Below are positions 37,327 through 45,969 of a stretch of 64,000 bases of DNA, in pieces. Position 1 is the first letter of the stretch. Every line of letters starts with the position of its first letter. The DNA is from Phormidium sp. OSCR (lineage in GTDB: Bacteria; Cyanobacteriota; Cyanobacteriia; Cyanobacteriales; Geitlerinemataceae), in contig LJZT01000005.1 in NCBI GenBank assembly GCA_001314905.1, forward strand, positions 21,178 to 85,177, in the 5' to 3' direction. The translations under genes were made by a program, and so were the position numbers. The notes under the pieces were generated by a model that did not search any database, was not told the DNA's origin, and saw only the letters and a program-made list of their open reading frames with translations.

Positions 37327-37632
37327 TTAGAAGGGAACTTTGCCGGTTAGCATATCTCGATACATGAGAATCCCGCCTTTGAAGCTATAGAACGGGTGGC
37401 CAAAGGTGGCGGGGACGTTTTTACCGAAGATTCCATGACTTAGCCAGGCGCAAGGATAGCCGAAGCCGGGGGCGATCGCCAAGGTCCACCAGGTTTGCGT
37501 AATAATAGAGTAGAGAATGGCCCCGATGGCGACGACAAGCCCTAAAACATGGAGTCGGCGACAAATGGGGTTTTCATGGGCTTCGAGGTAGTAGGGGTAA
37601 AAGGCTTCAAAGGAGTTGAATTTTTGGGTCAT
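37327..37632 (-). CDS. DUF962/Mpo1-like membrane protein
   Basis: The 101-residue protein begins MTQKFNSFEAFYPYYLEAHE. It shows the Mpo1/DUF962 pattern ENPICRRLHVLG near residue 20, two hydrophobic segments (VVAIGAILYSIITQ and LAIAPGFGYPCAWLSHG) and the later GHPFYSFKG. Yeast Mpo1 is an iron-dependent dioxygenase in fatty-acid alpha-oxidation, and the conserved His residues are present here. The role in cyanobacteria is unknown. The start codon is only 2 bp from a long short-tandem-repeat tract, and no Shine-Dalgarno sequence is visible. Confidence 0.85.
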   Translation of the reverse strand: MTQKFNSFEAFYPYYLEAHENPICRRLHVLGLVVAIGAILYSIITQTWWTLAIAPGFGYPCAWLSHGIFGKNVPATFGHPFYSFKGGILMYRDMLTGKVPF

Positions 37633-37634
37633 AA

Positions 37635-37774
37635 GAAGGGAATAGTTAATAGTGAATAGTTAATAGTGAATAGTTAATAGGGAACAGGGAACAGGGAACA
37701 GGGAACAGGGAATCGGGAATCGGGAACAGGGAACAGGGAATCGGGAATCGGGAATCGGGAATCGGGAATCGGTG
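37635..37774 (+). repeat. 140-bp short tandem repeat tract (GTTAATA, GTGAATA, GGGAACA, GGGAATC)
   Basis: About twenty 7-bp units change in blocks from left to right: GTTAATA/GTGAATA, then GGGAACA, then GGGAATC. The tract fills the entire space between the Mpo1-like start codon (37632) and the rhomboid stop codon (37776). Blockwise homogeneity indicates recent slippage. Confidence 0.9.
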
Positions 37775-37775
37775 G

Positions 37776-38474
37776 TTAGTCGCGGCGGGAGAAGAGTCCG
37801 AATAGGGGGCCGAGTAATGCACCAAAGATAAAGCCTCCAGCGTGTGCCCAGTAGGCGATACCGCTTTCCATTCCACCTGAATTGACTTGGGCTTCTAGGC
37901 TGGAAACGCTGTTAAAGGCCTGTTGTAAAAACCAAAAGCCGAGGAAGAAAATTGCTGGAACTCGGACGGTAAACCAAAAGAATCCGAGGGGGATTAGGGT
38001 GACAATTCGGGCTTGGGGGAAGCGAAAAATATAGGCTCCCATAATCCCGGCGATCGCACCACTGGCCCCCAATGTGGGTATCATTGAATCGGCATCAAAT
38101 ACATATTGGGCGAGGGAGGCGAGTACGCCACAGAGAAGATAGAAAATCAGATAGCGAGATGACCCCATTTCTTCTTCAATGTTATTGCCGAAAATCCAGA
38201 GATACAGCATATTGAAGACGACATGGAGGACACTTCCATGGAGGAATTGCGAGGTGACAAGGGTTAAGGGTTCGGGGATTAAATCGCCGCTGCTTGCTCC
38301 TTGGAGACTTTCGGAGAGTTGACCGGGAATAAAGGCAAAGTCTTGTAGAAATGCCTGAAGTCCGGGAGTTCCGAGGCTCAGTTCATAGAGGAAAATGAGA
38401 ATGTTGGCAACAATTAAGACATAGGTGACAATTGGGGTAATTTGAATCGGATTTTCATCGTTTAAGGGAACCAT
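37776..38474 (-). CDS. Rhomboid family intramembrane serine protease
   Basis: The 232-residue protein has about six membrane segments. It carries the catalytic dyad motifs GASGAIAGIMGAY (nucleophile Ser, near residue 130) and WAHAGGFIFGALLG (His, near residue 205), with the conserved HGSVLHVVFNMLYLWIFG in the second segment. Rhomboids cleave transmembrane substrates within the bilayer. No substrate is suggested by the context. Downstream on the same strand is the Mpo1-like gene, separated only by the repeat tract. Confidence 0.93.
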   Translation of the reverse strand: MVPLNDENPIQITPIVTYVLIVANILIFLYELSLGTPGLQAFLQDFAFIPGQLSESLQGASSGDLIPEPLTLVTSQFLHGSVLHVVFNMLYLWIFGNNIEEEMGSSRYLIFYLLCGVLASLAQYVFDADSMIPTLGASGAIAGIMGAYIFRFPQARIVTLIPLGFFWFTVRVPAIFFLGFWFLQQAFNSVSSLEAQVNSGGMESGIAYWAHAGGFIFGALLGPLFGLFSRRD

Positions 38475-38580
38475 TGAATTTTAGGAATCGCTAGACAATC
38501 GCGGACAACTCGAAACGGTGGGGTGAGGATGTTGAATCAATCGAGAGATTCGAGAGATTCGATTCGTTAATGTTAGATTA

Positions 38581-39789
38581 CTATTCTCCCTCCTCAACGG
38601 AACGTTCAACGGGACTCTCAAAGCTGATATTCCCGTCAGGAGTGAGTTGGGGGCGAATCATTTGGGAACGGGGACGGATGAAGGGACGAACTGGAGGTGG
38701 TGTGGGAGGACTATTTCGTTGTTGATAGCCATAGCCGGCGGCGGGTTCGCTGTAGCCATAGCCGTCACCGACGTGTTCGTTGCGGTGAAGGGGGGGAATG
38801 GGGGGTTCGTCTTGTTTGATGAGTTCCCAGTTGGGTTGAGTCTGTTGCGGCTGGATGTCTTCTGGGAGGTTGGCGGATGTGAGGCTGGGGGGTTGGGCTG
38901 GGGAAACGCCTTGGCTGGCGGTTTGGATGATGGCTTTTCCGGATTCGCTGGGGGTGGGGGTGGCGGTGGCGTTGAGGGGAATTAGGGGAAGGGAGAGGGA
39001 GGCGAGTACGGCGGCGACACGGCTACGGGAGGCGGTGGGCCTGGGTTTGAGGATAAATCGCCCTTGTTGGACTTGCAGTTGTAGGGTGTCTTGTAATCCC
39101 CGACGACGGAGGGCGTTGTTGATGGCACATTGCGATCGCGCCTGTTGTAAACTGGCTTGGGAGCGAGAGGCGTTTTCGGGATGGTGGCGGTAGTGATAGA
39201 GGGGTTCGCGAAGATGGTAGATGTCGGTGAGTTCGGAGATGCGTAAACACAGGTCGTAGTCTTCGGCGTATTCGAAGGCGGGATCGATTCCGCCGGCTTG
39301 GTTGTAGATGTCGCGACGCATTAGGCGGAAGTGAAAGGTGATAAAGTCGGTCAGGAGGCGATCGCGACTGTAGGGAATCCGACAGCGATACCCTAAGCCG
39401 AGGGGGGTTCCCTGACGGTCGATGTCGAGATAGTCGCTGTAGACCATCCCGATTTGGGGCTTCTCATTGAGGATGGCGGCGGTGCGTTCGAGGGCGTTGG
39501 GAAGTAGGATATCGTCTCGATCAATCCAGCCGAGATAATCTCCGGTTGTGGCAGAGATTGCGGCTTTGAGGGCTTCTCCTCGACCTCGGTGGGGGGCGGC
39601 GATGACCCGCACTCGTTCATCGGTGGCGGCGAGCGATCGCGCGATGTCTAAGGAATCGTCGCTGGACCCGTCATCCCAGATTAAGAGTTCAAAGTCGGGG
39701 TAGGTTTGTTGTAAAACACTCTCGATGGCGAGTTGGAGATAGTGGGAGGGATTATAACTATTGAGGATGAGGGAAATTTTAGGAGACAT
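38581..39789 (-). CDS. GT2 glycosyltransferase with proline-rich C-terminal extension
   Basis: The first ~225 residues of this 402-residue protein are a GT-A glycosyltransferase family 2 domain. SLILNSYNPSHYL is at the N-terminus, IWDDGSSDDSL is near residue 37, the DxD-like motif WIDRDD is near residue 92 and the acceptor-site EYAEDYDLCLRI is near residue 180. The remaining ~170 residues are unusual. A short hydrophobic segment (AAVLASLSLPLIPL, ~residue 263) is followed by a low-complexity Pro/Ser/Gln-rich tail ending in SVEEGE. The catalytic domain is intact. The tail could be a membrane tether or a protein-binding region. It lies downstream of a second GT2 gene on the same strand and is probably co-transcribed with it. 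Confidence 0.83.
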   Translation of the reverse strand: MSPKISLILNSYNPSHYLQLAIESVLQQTYPDFELLIWDDGSSDDSLDIARSLAATDERVRVIAAPHRGRGEALKAAISATTGDYLGWIDRDDILLPNALERTAAILNEKPQIGMVYSDYLDIDRQGTPLGLGYRCRIPYSRDRLLTDFITFHFRLMRRDIYNQAGGIDPAFEYAEDYDLCLRISELTDIYHLREPLYHYRHHPENASRSQASLQQARSQCAINNALRRRGLQDTLQLQVQQGRFILKPRPTASRSRVAAVLASLSLPLIPLNATATPTPSESGKAIIQTASQGVSPAQPPSLTSANLPEDIQPQQTQPNWELIKQDEPPIPPLHRNEHVGDGYGYSEPAAGYGYQQRNSPPTPPPVRPFIRPRSQMIRPQLTPDGNISFESPVERSVEEGE

Positions 39790-39825
39790 GGCTGAATCCA
39801 GGGGTGAGGGGCGTTAGGGCAGATT

Positions 39826-42051
39826 TTAGCACAAGGAATCGCGGCGGGGTTTAGGGGACTTTTGGGCGAGTTTAAGTTTTTTTAAAATCTCTTGACGAAA
39901 GTCTAAATCTGTTGCCAATTTTTTGGCGAGTTGAATGTAGTCTGAGTCTTGCTGGGCGATCGCCTCTGGGGGAATTGTCCCGGAAAAGGCATTCACGCTG
40001 GTTTGCGATCGCCGAGTTTTGCCGAAATACAAGACAGGAACCTGATTTTTTCTTAAGGCTATCTGGACGGTTTGCGGGGAATTGATGGGGAAACTATCTA
40101 AGTAGATATCTCCGAGATGCCACCAGAGGGGTTGCTGTCGCCAATTTTGAGGATTCACGATAATTAACTGTTGCCGAGAAAGTGCGAATTTTGTCCAGGT
40201 TTCTGTGAGGCGATCGCGGCTGGAAATCCCTAGATTCGACTGTTCATCGTTTTTTGATAGCAACAGAAGTAACACCGATTGGGGACAAGATTGGATAATT
40301 CTTGCCCAAGTGTCTCGCAATTCAACGGTTAAGTCATCGGGGGAAACTACGCTAAAAAAAATGACGGTCGCTGAGGCGATATCCAGTCGTTGCTTAACGT
40401 CTAAAATTTCTGGGTCTGGGGCTTGACCTAAATGAGCAGTCGTGGTAGGGTAAATGCTAGGGGTCAAACCTATGGGCAAAAAAGCCGTTTCGTCTGAGGT
40501 TTCCGAGAGCGGTAAGTCCCAAAACGCCCTCTGAGAGCGGGCTAACTGATGTAACTCCAGAAAGGCGATCGCTCCAATCTCGCCCACTGAGTCTCCCCAG
40601 AAATGCAACTCGTCTAAATTTTCCTCTCGCAGCCGCTGGATTTGTCCCCGCAAGTCTGGCGGTAATTGAATCCAATCCCCGCCAGGCCAGGATTTTGGCG
40701 GCGGTTGGGGAGAATAGATGGTTTTGCTGGTTTCTGGGAGATGGCCGGGATAGCTGTCCAGATAAACTCCCGTTTTTCCGGAGTTTGGTGACGGAAATTG
40801 CCAATCAAGGCGATATCCCTGGGATTGGAGAAAGAATTGTCGGATTTGCCGCTGCTGCTGTACGAGTTCGTCTAAAGAGACATCATGATAATAGGTTGGC
40901 AAGAGACTCGCCTGCAAGGCATAGACTTGGGCAGCGTCTTGCCAGTGTTGCGGCTGGTCTTGAATCTGGGCCAGGAGATAGTCGGAGATGGCCATTAGTC
41001 CTTGAGTATAGGCTTTGGCGTCGCCGCGATCGCGCCATTGGGGGAGTTGCGACAACATCTGTTGCAACCAATCGGGCCACAAGGAGGGGGGAATCTCTTG
41101 CAGATGCGATCGCCAATCCTGACATCGCCAATCTTCCTGTTGCAACCAATGCCATGTGGCTTGTTGTCGGATTTCTTGAGAAAAGATGGGATTTTGGGCA
41201 ATCTTGAGGAAGAATCGCCCTTCATCAAACTTCCCCGCCAAGGCATTTTTCACCGTTTGTTGCTGAGAATGAAGACGAAACACCGCCAGAGGTTCATCGA
41301 CAAATCCCACGGAAGCCGTCGCCAACAGCCGCCACCACAAGTCCACATCCACCAACTGCGATAAGTCTGGGTCAAAGCCTCCCACGGCCTCGACGGCTGA
41401 TTTGCGCAACAACACCGCTGTCGGTTCACCAATTTTGTTGAGGGGAAACGTCCAGAGTTGGCAATCGGCTAAGAGAGTTGTCCCCGCTTGGCAAGGGTTG
41501 AGGTGACGCCAATACTGATGAACCTGGCGACAGCGTTGAGCAACAATTTGCAAAATCTCAATTCCGGCTGCGTCATCGGTGATCTCAAGGCGACGGGGAC
41601 AAAAAACGAGTCCGATATCGGTATCGGTTTCGGCCAAGTTGACCAGTTTGCGAATACAATCGGGGTCGAGGCGATCGTCTTGGAAGAGGAATTTGATATA
41701 CATTCCCCTGGCTTGTTGGATGCAAAAATTCCAATTGTTCACCATTCCCCGTTGGGGGTTGCGGTAAATTCGACAAGGATGGGGAGATGTGGCCGCAAAG
41801 GCGTTTAATTGGTCTAGGGTTCCATCCTGGGAACCGTCGTCGGAGAGGATAATTTCTAAGTTGGCATAGGTTTGCTGGGCCAGACTGGTTAAGGCGTCTC
41901 CTAAAAACCGCTCACCGTTATAGGTGGGAACACAGACGCTAACTAAGGACTGCGGCGATCGCGCTGAGGTGACGTTTGAGTTCGGGGTTGAATGGCTCAC
42001 GTTATGTCGCCTTACCTGAGCGAATCCTTTTTTTGTGCGCACCTTTTCCAT
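39826..42051 (-). CDS. Two-domain protein: GT2 glycosyltransferase fused to an OGT-like C-terminal domain
   Basis: The ATG at 42051 gives 741 residues. An upstream TTG adds 14. Residues ~35-270 form a GT2 domain (SVCVPTYNGERFLGDAL, ILSDDGSQDGTL, FLFQDDRLDPDC and a late SQLVDVDLWWRLL). Residues ~320-430 are helical. Residues ~430-740 resemble a diverged GT-B SPINDLY/O-GlcNAc-transferase C-terminal half. The clues are GVYLDSYPGHLPETSK, FFSVVSPDDLT, and the late GDIYLDSFPINSPQTVQIAL, which recalls the DIxLDTxPxxGGTTTxDAL nucleotide-sugar site. The second domain may be catalytically weak. The product is probably involved in surface polysaccharide or glycoprotein synthesis. Confidence 0.75.
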   Translation of the reverse strand: MEKVRTKKGFAQVRRHNVSHSTPNSNVTSARSPQSLVSVCVPTYNGERFLGDALTSLAQQTYANLEIILSDDGSQDGTLDQLNAFAATSPHPCRIYRNPQRGMVNNWNFCIQQARGMYIKFLFQDDRLDPDCIRKLVNLAETDTDIGLVFCPRRLEITDDAAGIEILQIVAQRCRQVHQYWRHLNPCQAGTTLLADCQLWTFPLNKIGEPTAVLLRKSAVEAVGGFDPDLSQLVDVDLWWRLLATASVGFVDEPLAVFRLHSQQQTVKNALAGKFDEGRFFLKIAQNPIFSQEIRQQATWHWLQQEDWRCQDWRSHLQEIPPSLWPDWLQQMLSQLPQWRDRGDAKAYTQGLMAISDYLLAQIQDQPQHWQDAAQVYALQASLLPTYYHDVSLDELVQQQRQIRQFFLQSQGYRLDWQFPSPNSGKTGVYLDSYPGHLPETSKTIYSPQPPPKSWPGGDWIQLPPDLRGQIQRLREENLDELHFWGDSVGEIGAIAFLELHQLARSQRAFWDLPLSETSDETAFLPIGLTPSIYPTTTAHLGQAPDPEILDVKQRLDIASATVIFFSVVSPDDLTVELRDTWARIIQSCPQSVLLLLLSKNDEQSNLGISSRDRLTETWTKFALSRQQLIIVNPQNWRQQPLWWHLGDIYLDSFPINSPQTVQIALRKNQVPVLYFGKTRRSQTSVNAFSGTIPPEAIAQQDSDYIQLAKKLATDLDFRQEILKKLKLAQKSPKPRRDSLC

Positions 42052-42147
42052 TATGCTTATAGTACAAGTCAAGGGGTCGCTTGTCAATAGCAAGTTGCGA
42101 GAAATTTGCCAGAAATTCCACGGAGATTGAGAACCGTGATTAGAATA

Positions 42148-42157
42148 GATCTAGATC
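42148..42157. promoter_or_regulatory. Palindrome upstream of the arsR-type gene
   Basis: GATCTAGATC is a perfect 10-bp palindrome 24 bp before the ArsR-family start codon, in the divergent region shared with the glycosyltransferase gene. ArsR/SmtB repressors bind short inverted repeats near their own promoters, so this is a candidate operator. The palindrome is short enough to occur by chance. Confidence 0.3.
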
Positions 42158-42180
42158 CTGTAACGCAACCTTAAAATGCC

Positions 42181-42501
42181 ATGAAATCTTCCGCCAAACT
42201 CTCCCCGGATCTCCTAACCCTGGGGTTTCGTGCATTGAGTGATCCTCTCCGGTTACAGATTATTGACCATTTGTGCGATCGCGAGCTTTGTGTCTGTGAC
42301 TTGTGCGATCGCCTCGACACCCCCCAGTCCAAACTCTCCTTTCATCTTAAAGTCTTAAAAGAAGCACAACTGGTACATCCTCGACAGGATGGCCGCTGGA
42401 TTTACTACCGCCTTAACCTGACTCAAATTCAGCAATTAGAACAGTTCCTGCAACGCCTCAACACCCCGAACGCAAAGATTTCCGCTTCCCACTGCTCCTA
42501 A
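42181..42501 (+). CDS. ArsR/SmtB-family transcriptional regulator
   Basis: The 106-residue winged-helix protein has the core ALSDPLRLQIIDHL, then RELCVCDLCDRL, then TPQSKLSFHLKVLKEAQLV, then DGRWIYYRL. The ELCVCDLC element in helix 3 is the classic cysteine-based arsenite/antimonite sensor site of ArsR repressors. Release from DNA on metalloid binding is therefore predicted. A further Cys near the C-terminus (ASHCS) could be a third ligand. No arsenate reductase or arsenite pump lies nearby, so its targets are elsewhere or the gene is only autoregulated. Confidence 0.9.
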   Translation: MKSSAKLSPDLLTLGFRALSDPLRLQIIDHLCDRELCVCDLCDRLDTPQSKLSFHLKVLKEAQLVHPRQDGRWIYYRLNLTQIQQLEQFLQRLNTPNAKISASHCS

Positions 42502-42688
42502 TGTTCAACATCTTCTTGTATCTTCCAATTTCGGAAAATAGGACTAGATTCCCATTAAATCTTGACAGCATCTGTACTTAAACATTCAGGTTCCTTTCAG
42601 ACCAACGAGAATCCCCCTTAAAACCTCGGTCATCACACATCAACATATCATAACTGCTCAAATTACCACCTTGGTTGACCTTAAAAAG

Positions 42689-44284
42689 ATGTTTACCATG
42701 TTACAACTTCAATCAGCAAACCTATTTTCTTACTGGAATAATCTATCCTTTCGTCAAAGGGGAACCCTAATTATTGGCATTCCCATAACCTGTTTAATTA
42801 TCACCCTCATTGCCTTCAGCTGGATCAAAGACACCGCCGTCGATGCTCAAGAATATGTTGAGCATACTCAGCAAGTCCGCTATGAAGCCAATCAGCTTTT
42901 GACACAACTTTTAAATGCCGAAACCGGGATTCGTGGCTATGAAATCACTCGTCAACTTCAGTTTTTAGAACCCTATCAACAGGTGATTTTTGAAATTCCA
43001 CAAACCTTGTATAATATGGAAACGTTGGTCGAAGATAATGAACGACAACTGGCTCAAGTTCGTATTATTCAAGAAGTTGCACGGGAAAACATCAACTTCT
43101 TTAGAGATAAACTCTATCAAATCGATAGTGAACAAGAGGAATCCCTAGAAACATCAGAAATTCGTCGAATGGTTCGAGGAAAACATCTAATGGATGAGGC
43201 CCGAGCAGAAATTGCCGTTTTTGTCAGAGAAGAAGAACGATTACTTGAACAGCGACAACTCGCATCAAAAGAGCGAGAAGACTTTATCGAAAAAGCAATT
43301 TTTATCGAGGCGAGTGTAGGGATTTTAAGTGGCTTTTTAGCACTTTACTTGTTTTTCAAACTTGATGACGAGCTAAAAAACCGTGAATTACGACTCCTCG
43401 AAAGTGCCAAATTATCCAAAAAGCAAGCCAAAGAGCTTTCCACGACATTAGATAAGCTAAAACAAACCCAATCCAGCTTAATTCATAGTGAAAAAATGTC
43501 CAGTTTGGGACAAATGGTTGCTGGAATTGCTCATGAGATCAATAATCCCATTAGTTTTATTCACGGAAACTTATTTCATCTTAAAGAGAGCCAGGATGAA
43601 CTATTAGAATCCTTGAAAGAGTTATTGAATCAGGAAGATTTGCCGACGACAGTACGCGATCGCCTAGAAGAACTTGACTTAGAGTTTCTTGAAGAAGACT
43701 CCAATAAACTCTTTACCTCCATGCACCATGGAAGTGAGCGAATCCGGGATATTGTCAAATCCCTGCGGAGTTTTTCTCGCCTAGATGAAGCGGACAAAAA
43801 AACAATTGACATTCACCAAGGTCTTGAAGATTCTTTACTAATTCTTGGCCATAAACTCGGCGACATCACAATTGAAAAAAACTATGGAGATTTACCCAAA
43901 ATTGAATGTTTTGCCGGCGAGATAAATCAAGTCTTCATGAATGTACTCAGCAACGCTGTCGATGCCATTAAAGACACTAAAGAGCCTGGAACTATAACAA
44001 TCACAACCGATTATCCTGAATCCGAAGACTCGAAACCCCGTGGTATTACGATTGATATAAAAGATACTGGGGTTGGTATTGATAAAACCATCGAAGATAA
44101 AATTTTCAACCCATTTTTTACCACCAAAGCCGTGGGAGAAGGAACAGGACTCGGATTGGCAATTAGCTACCAAATTCTTCATCGTCATCAAGGTGACATC
44201 ACAATAGACTCTGTATCAGGAGAAGGGACTCATGTCCATATTTTTATTCCTCTGACGACAGCCAAGCCAACGACAGCCAGCTAA
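42689..44284 (+). CDS. CHASE3 sensor histidine kinase
   Basis: Starts at 42671 (TTG), 42689 (ATG) and 42698 (ATG) share a frame. The ATG at 42689 is used, giving 531 residues. A first membrane segment (GTLIIGIPITCLIITLIAF) and a second (FIEASVGILSGFLALYLFF) flank a CHASE3 extracellular domain, with LLNAETGIRGYEITRQ as its signature. A coiled coil leads to a kinase core with H282 in GIAHEINNPISF, the N box VLSNAVDAI, DTGVGID and GTGLGLAISYQ. The kinase half resembles the receiver-kinase at 26670, and the sensor half resembles the kinase at 48185. No adjacent response regulator is seen. Confidence 0.9.
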   Translation: MFTMLQLQSANLFSYWNNLSFRQRGTLIIGIPITCLIITLIAFSWIKDTAVDAQEYVEHTQQVRYEANQLLTQLLNAETGIRGYEITRQLQFLEPYQQVIFEIPQTLYNMETLVEDNERQLAQVRIIQEVARENINFFRDKLYQIDSEQEESLETSEIRRMVRGKHLMDEARAEIAVFVREEERLLEQRQLASKEREDFIEKAIFIEASVGILSGFLALYLFFKLDDELKNRELRLLESAKLSKKQAKELSTTLDKLKQTQSSLIHSEKMSSLGQMVAGIAHEINNPISFIHGNLFHLKESQDELLESLKELLNQEDLPTTVRDRLEELDLEFLEEDSNKLFTSMHHGSERIRDIVKSLRSFSRLDEADKKTIDIHQGLEDSLLILGHKLGDITIEKNYGDLPKIECFAGEINQVFMNVLSNAVDAIKDTKEPGTITITTDYPESEDSKPRGITIDIKDTGVGIDKTIEDKIFNPFFTTKAVGEGTGLGLAISYQILHRHQGDITIDSVSGEGTHVHIFIPLTTAKPTTAS

Positions 44285-44290
44285 TCCATA

Positions 44291-44327
44291 GTCATAGTTT
44301 GGTCATATTTATCCTTTAAGCTAAGAT
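44291..44327 (+). promoter_or_regulatory. Candidate OmpR-type direct repeat and promoter for the small exported protein
   Basis: GTCATA repeats twice with 11-bp periodicity (GTCATA-GTTTG-GTCATA, 44291-44307). A -10-like TAAGAT (44322-44327) follows at the distance where an OmpR/PhoB-type activator would replace the -35 element. The same word TTTGGTCATATT and the same 11-bp GTCAT spacing occur upstream of the gene at 46960. Confidence 0.4.
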
Positions 44328-44408
44328 TGAGCTTAAAAAGTTCAGGGTTAACCATCCCTCTAACAACATCCCAAACATCGATATTCCATTTCTCATACAA
44401 TACAACCC

Positions 44409-44696
44409 ATGAAACCCTCTTTCAAAATTGCAGTCCTAGCTTCATTTGCGTTCCTCAGTGCCTCTTCAGCCAGTCACGCCTTACAGTCTTCAGCCTCCCC
44501 CAAACCCAGCAACCGGCTTCATGTGGAAATCGAAGACTTAAACCCATCCAACCCATCCCAAGCCAGTGTCTTTAACAAAGATAGCGATCGCAACCAAGAC
44601 GATAACCAAGACTATAACAGCGATCGCAACCAAGACTATAACTACGACTATGACGCTAAAACCCGTTTAAGTCGCCACCGTCGCATCAGAAGCTAA
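44409..44696 (+). CDS. Small exported Asp/Asn-rich protein
   Basis: The 95-residue product has a clear signal peptide (FKIAVLASFAFLSASSASHA, cleavage near residue 25). The mature part is hydrophilic and ends in an acidic repeat region (DSDRNQDDNQDYNSDRNQ then DYNYDYD), followed by a basic tail (RLSRHRRIRS). The repeated SDRNQDYN words are partly encoded by HIP1 octamers. I do not recognise a family. It may bind cations or act at the cell surface. A strong hairpin follows the gene. Confidence 0.7.
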   Translation: MKPSFKIAVLASFAFLSASSASHALQSSASPKPSNRLHVEIEDLNPSNPSQASVFNKDSDRNQDDNQDYNSDRNQDYNYDYDAKTRLSRHRRIRS

Positions 44697-44711
44697 CCCC
44701 CCTCAACCCGT

Positions 44712-44765
44712 CCTCTAAGCCAGTAAACTATCCCCCAGGTTGGCTTAGAGGAATCCTAGTTTTGG
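44712..44765 (+). terminator. Terminator-like hairpin after the small exported protein gene
   Basis: CCTCTAAGCCA (44712-44722) pairs perfectly over 11 bp with TGGCTTAGAGG (44741-44751), with an 18-base loop. Interrupted T-runs (AGTTTT, GTTTTT) follow. It lies 15 bp after the stop codon and before the RoxA-like gene. Confidence 0.65.
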
Positions 44766-44793
44766 CTCATGTTTTTGTCTCCCTTCCCCTTCC

Positions 44794-45954
44794 ATGAGAA
44801 CCTTTGCTAATCTGCTTCATCCCATCTCCCCATCAGACTTTATTGACCAATACTGGACTCAAAAAGCCATTATCATATCTGACAATAACCCCCAAAAATT
44901 TGCAGATTTATTTTCCTGGGAGAGTCTCAATCAAATCCTGAATCGATATCCCTTAAAATTTCCCGAAATTCGCCTATCTCAATCCGGGAAAAAATTTCAA
45001 CCCATCCAAACCGCACAGGATATCATCCAAAGCTGTCAATCGGGAGCCACATTGGTCGTTGATTGCTTGCATGAAAAAAACGACAATATCGCCAAACTTG
45101 CCGAACAACTCCGCCTCGAACTCGGACATCGAATCCAAGTCAACAGTTATAGTTCTCCGGGAGGACAGCAAGGATTTACCTGTCACTATGACTCCCATGA
45201 AGTGTTTATCTTGCAAATTGCCGGACAGAAACATTGGCGAGTGTTTCCCGAAAGTTTTCCCTATCCCACCTCAGAAACTCCCTCCTCTCAATTTACCCCA
45301 CCTGAGACAAATCCCTATCTTGAACAAACCTTAAATCCCGGTGAATTGCTGTATATTCCTCGGGGACATTGGCATGATGCGATCGCCGCCGCCGAACCCT
45401 CCTTACATCTAACCATGGGTATTGATGGTCCCACGGGAATTGACTTTAGTGATTGGCTCACTGAACAACTACAAACCTCACCTCAATGGCGACAAACCTT
45501 GCCATTTTTAAACCCCAATCATCGCTCAGCTTGCCGAGAACATCTACAGCAACTGATAGAGACTTGGCGACAACAGATCGAACAAGACAATCTCATCGAA
45601 CGCTATCTCGATGAACAGTGTTTAAAAGGTCAACCCTCACGACAATTCAGTTTTCCCGCTCAACTGAGTCATCCTCAATTCCCCAACGGACTCCTCACTC
45701 AATTTTATCGTCCCCAGCAACCCGTTCTCATCGAAACCAACCCTAACCTTGGCGGCTACACCCTCAAAACAGGTGAAAAAAAGATTGCTTTAGCGGGATT
45801 AGACCTCAGCCGCTTAGAAAAACTCTTTACAGCGGAGAATTTTACTGGCTTAGATGTCCAAAATTGGTTAGCTGACTTTGACTGGGAAACAGAAATTGTC
45901 CCTCTCTTAACTCAACTGGTTCAAAACGGGATTCTGCTCGTCGTCTCTTCGTAA
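44794..45954 (+). CDS. JmjC/cupin-4 (RoxA-like) 2-oxoglutarate oxygenase
   Basis: The 386-residue protein has the bacterial JmjC-type layout. The iron ligands are HxD in FTCHYDSHEVFILQIAG (near residue 130) and a distal His in SLHLTMGIDGPTG (near residue 205). Between them lie GQKHWRVF and GELLYIPRGHWHDA. A C-terminal dimerisation and winged-helix region follows. Related enzymes (RoxA/YcfD, human MINA53 and NO66) hydroxylate ribosomal proteins. The substrate here is unknown, and peptide-modifying cupins of natural-product pathways are an alternative. Confidence 0.85.
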   Translation: MRTFANLLHPISPSDFIDQYWTQKAIIISDNNPQKFADLFSWESLNQILNRYPLKFPEIRLSQSGKKFQPIQTAQDIIQSCQSGATLVVDCLHEKNDNIAKLAEQLRLELGHRIQVNSYSSPGGQQGFTCHYDSHEVFILQIAGQKHWRVFPESFPYPTSETPSSQFTPPETNPYLEQTLNPGELLYIPRGHWHDAIAAAEPSLHLTMGIDGPTGIDFSDWLTEQLQTSPQWRQTLPFLNPNHRSACREHLQQLIETWRQQIEQDNLIERYLDEQCLKGQPSRQFSFPAQLSHPQFPNGLLTQFYRPQQPVLIETNPNLGGYTLKTGEKKIALAGLDLSRLEKLFTAENFTGLDVQNWLADFDWETEIVPLLTQLVQNGILLVVSS

Positions 45955-45969
45955 GTTGACGTTATAAGT

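Noticed and set aside
40695..41207. 170-codon plus-strand frame antisense to the large glycosyltransferase
   Set aside because: The opposite strand has clear GT motifs and this frame has none, with no ribosome binding site.
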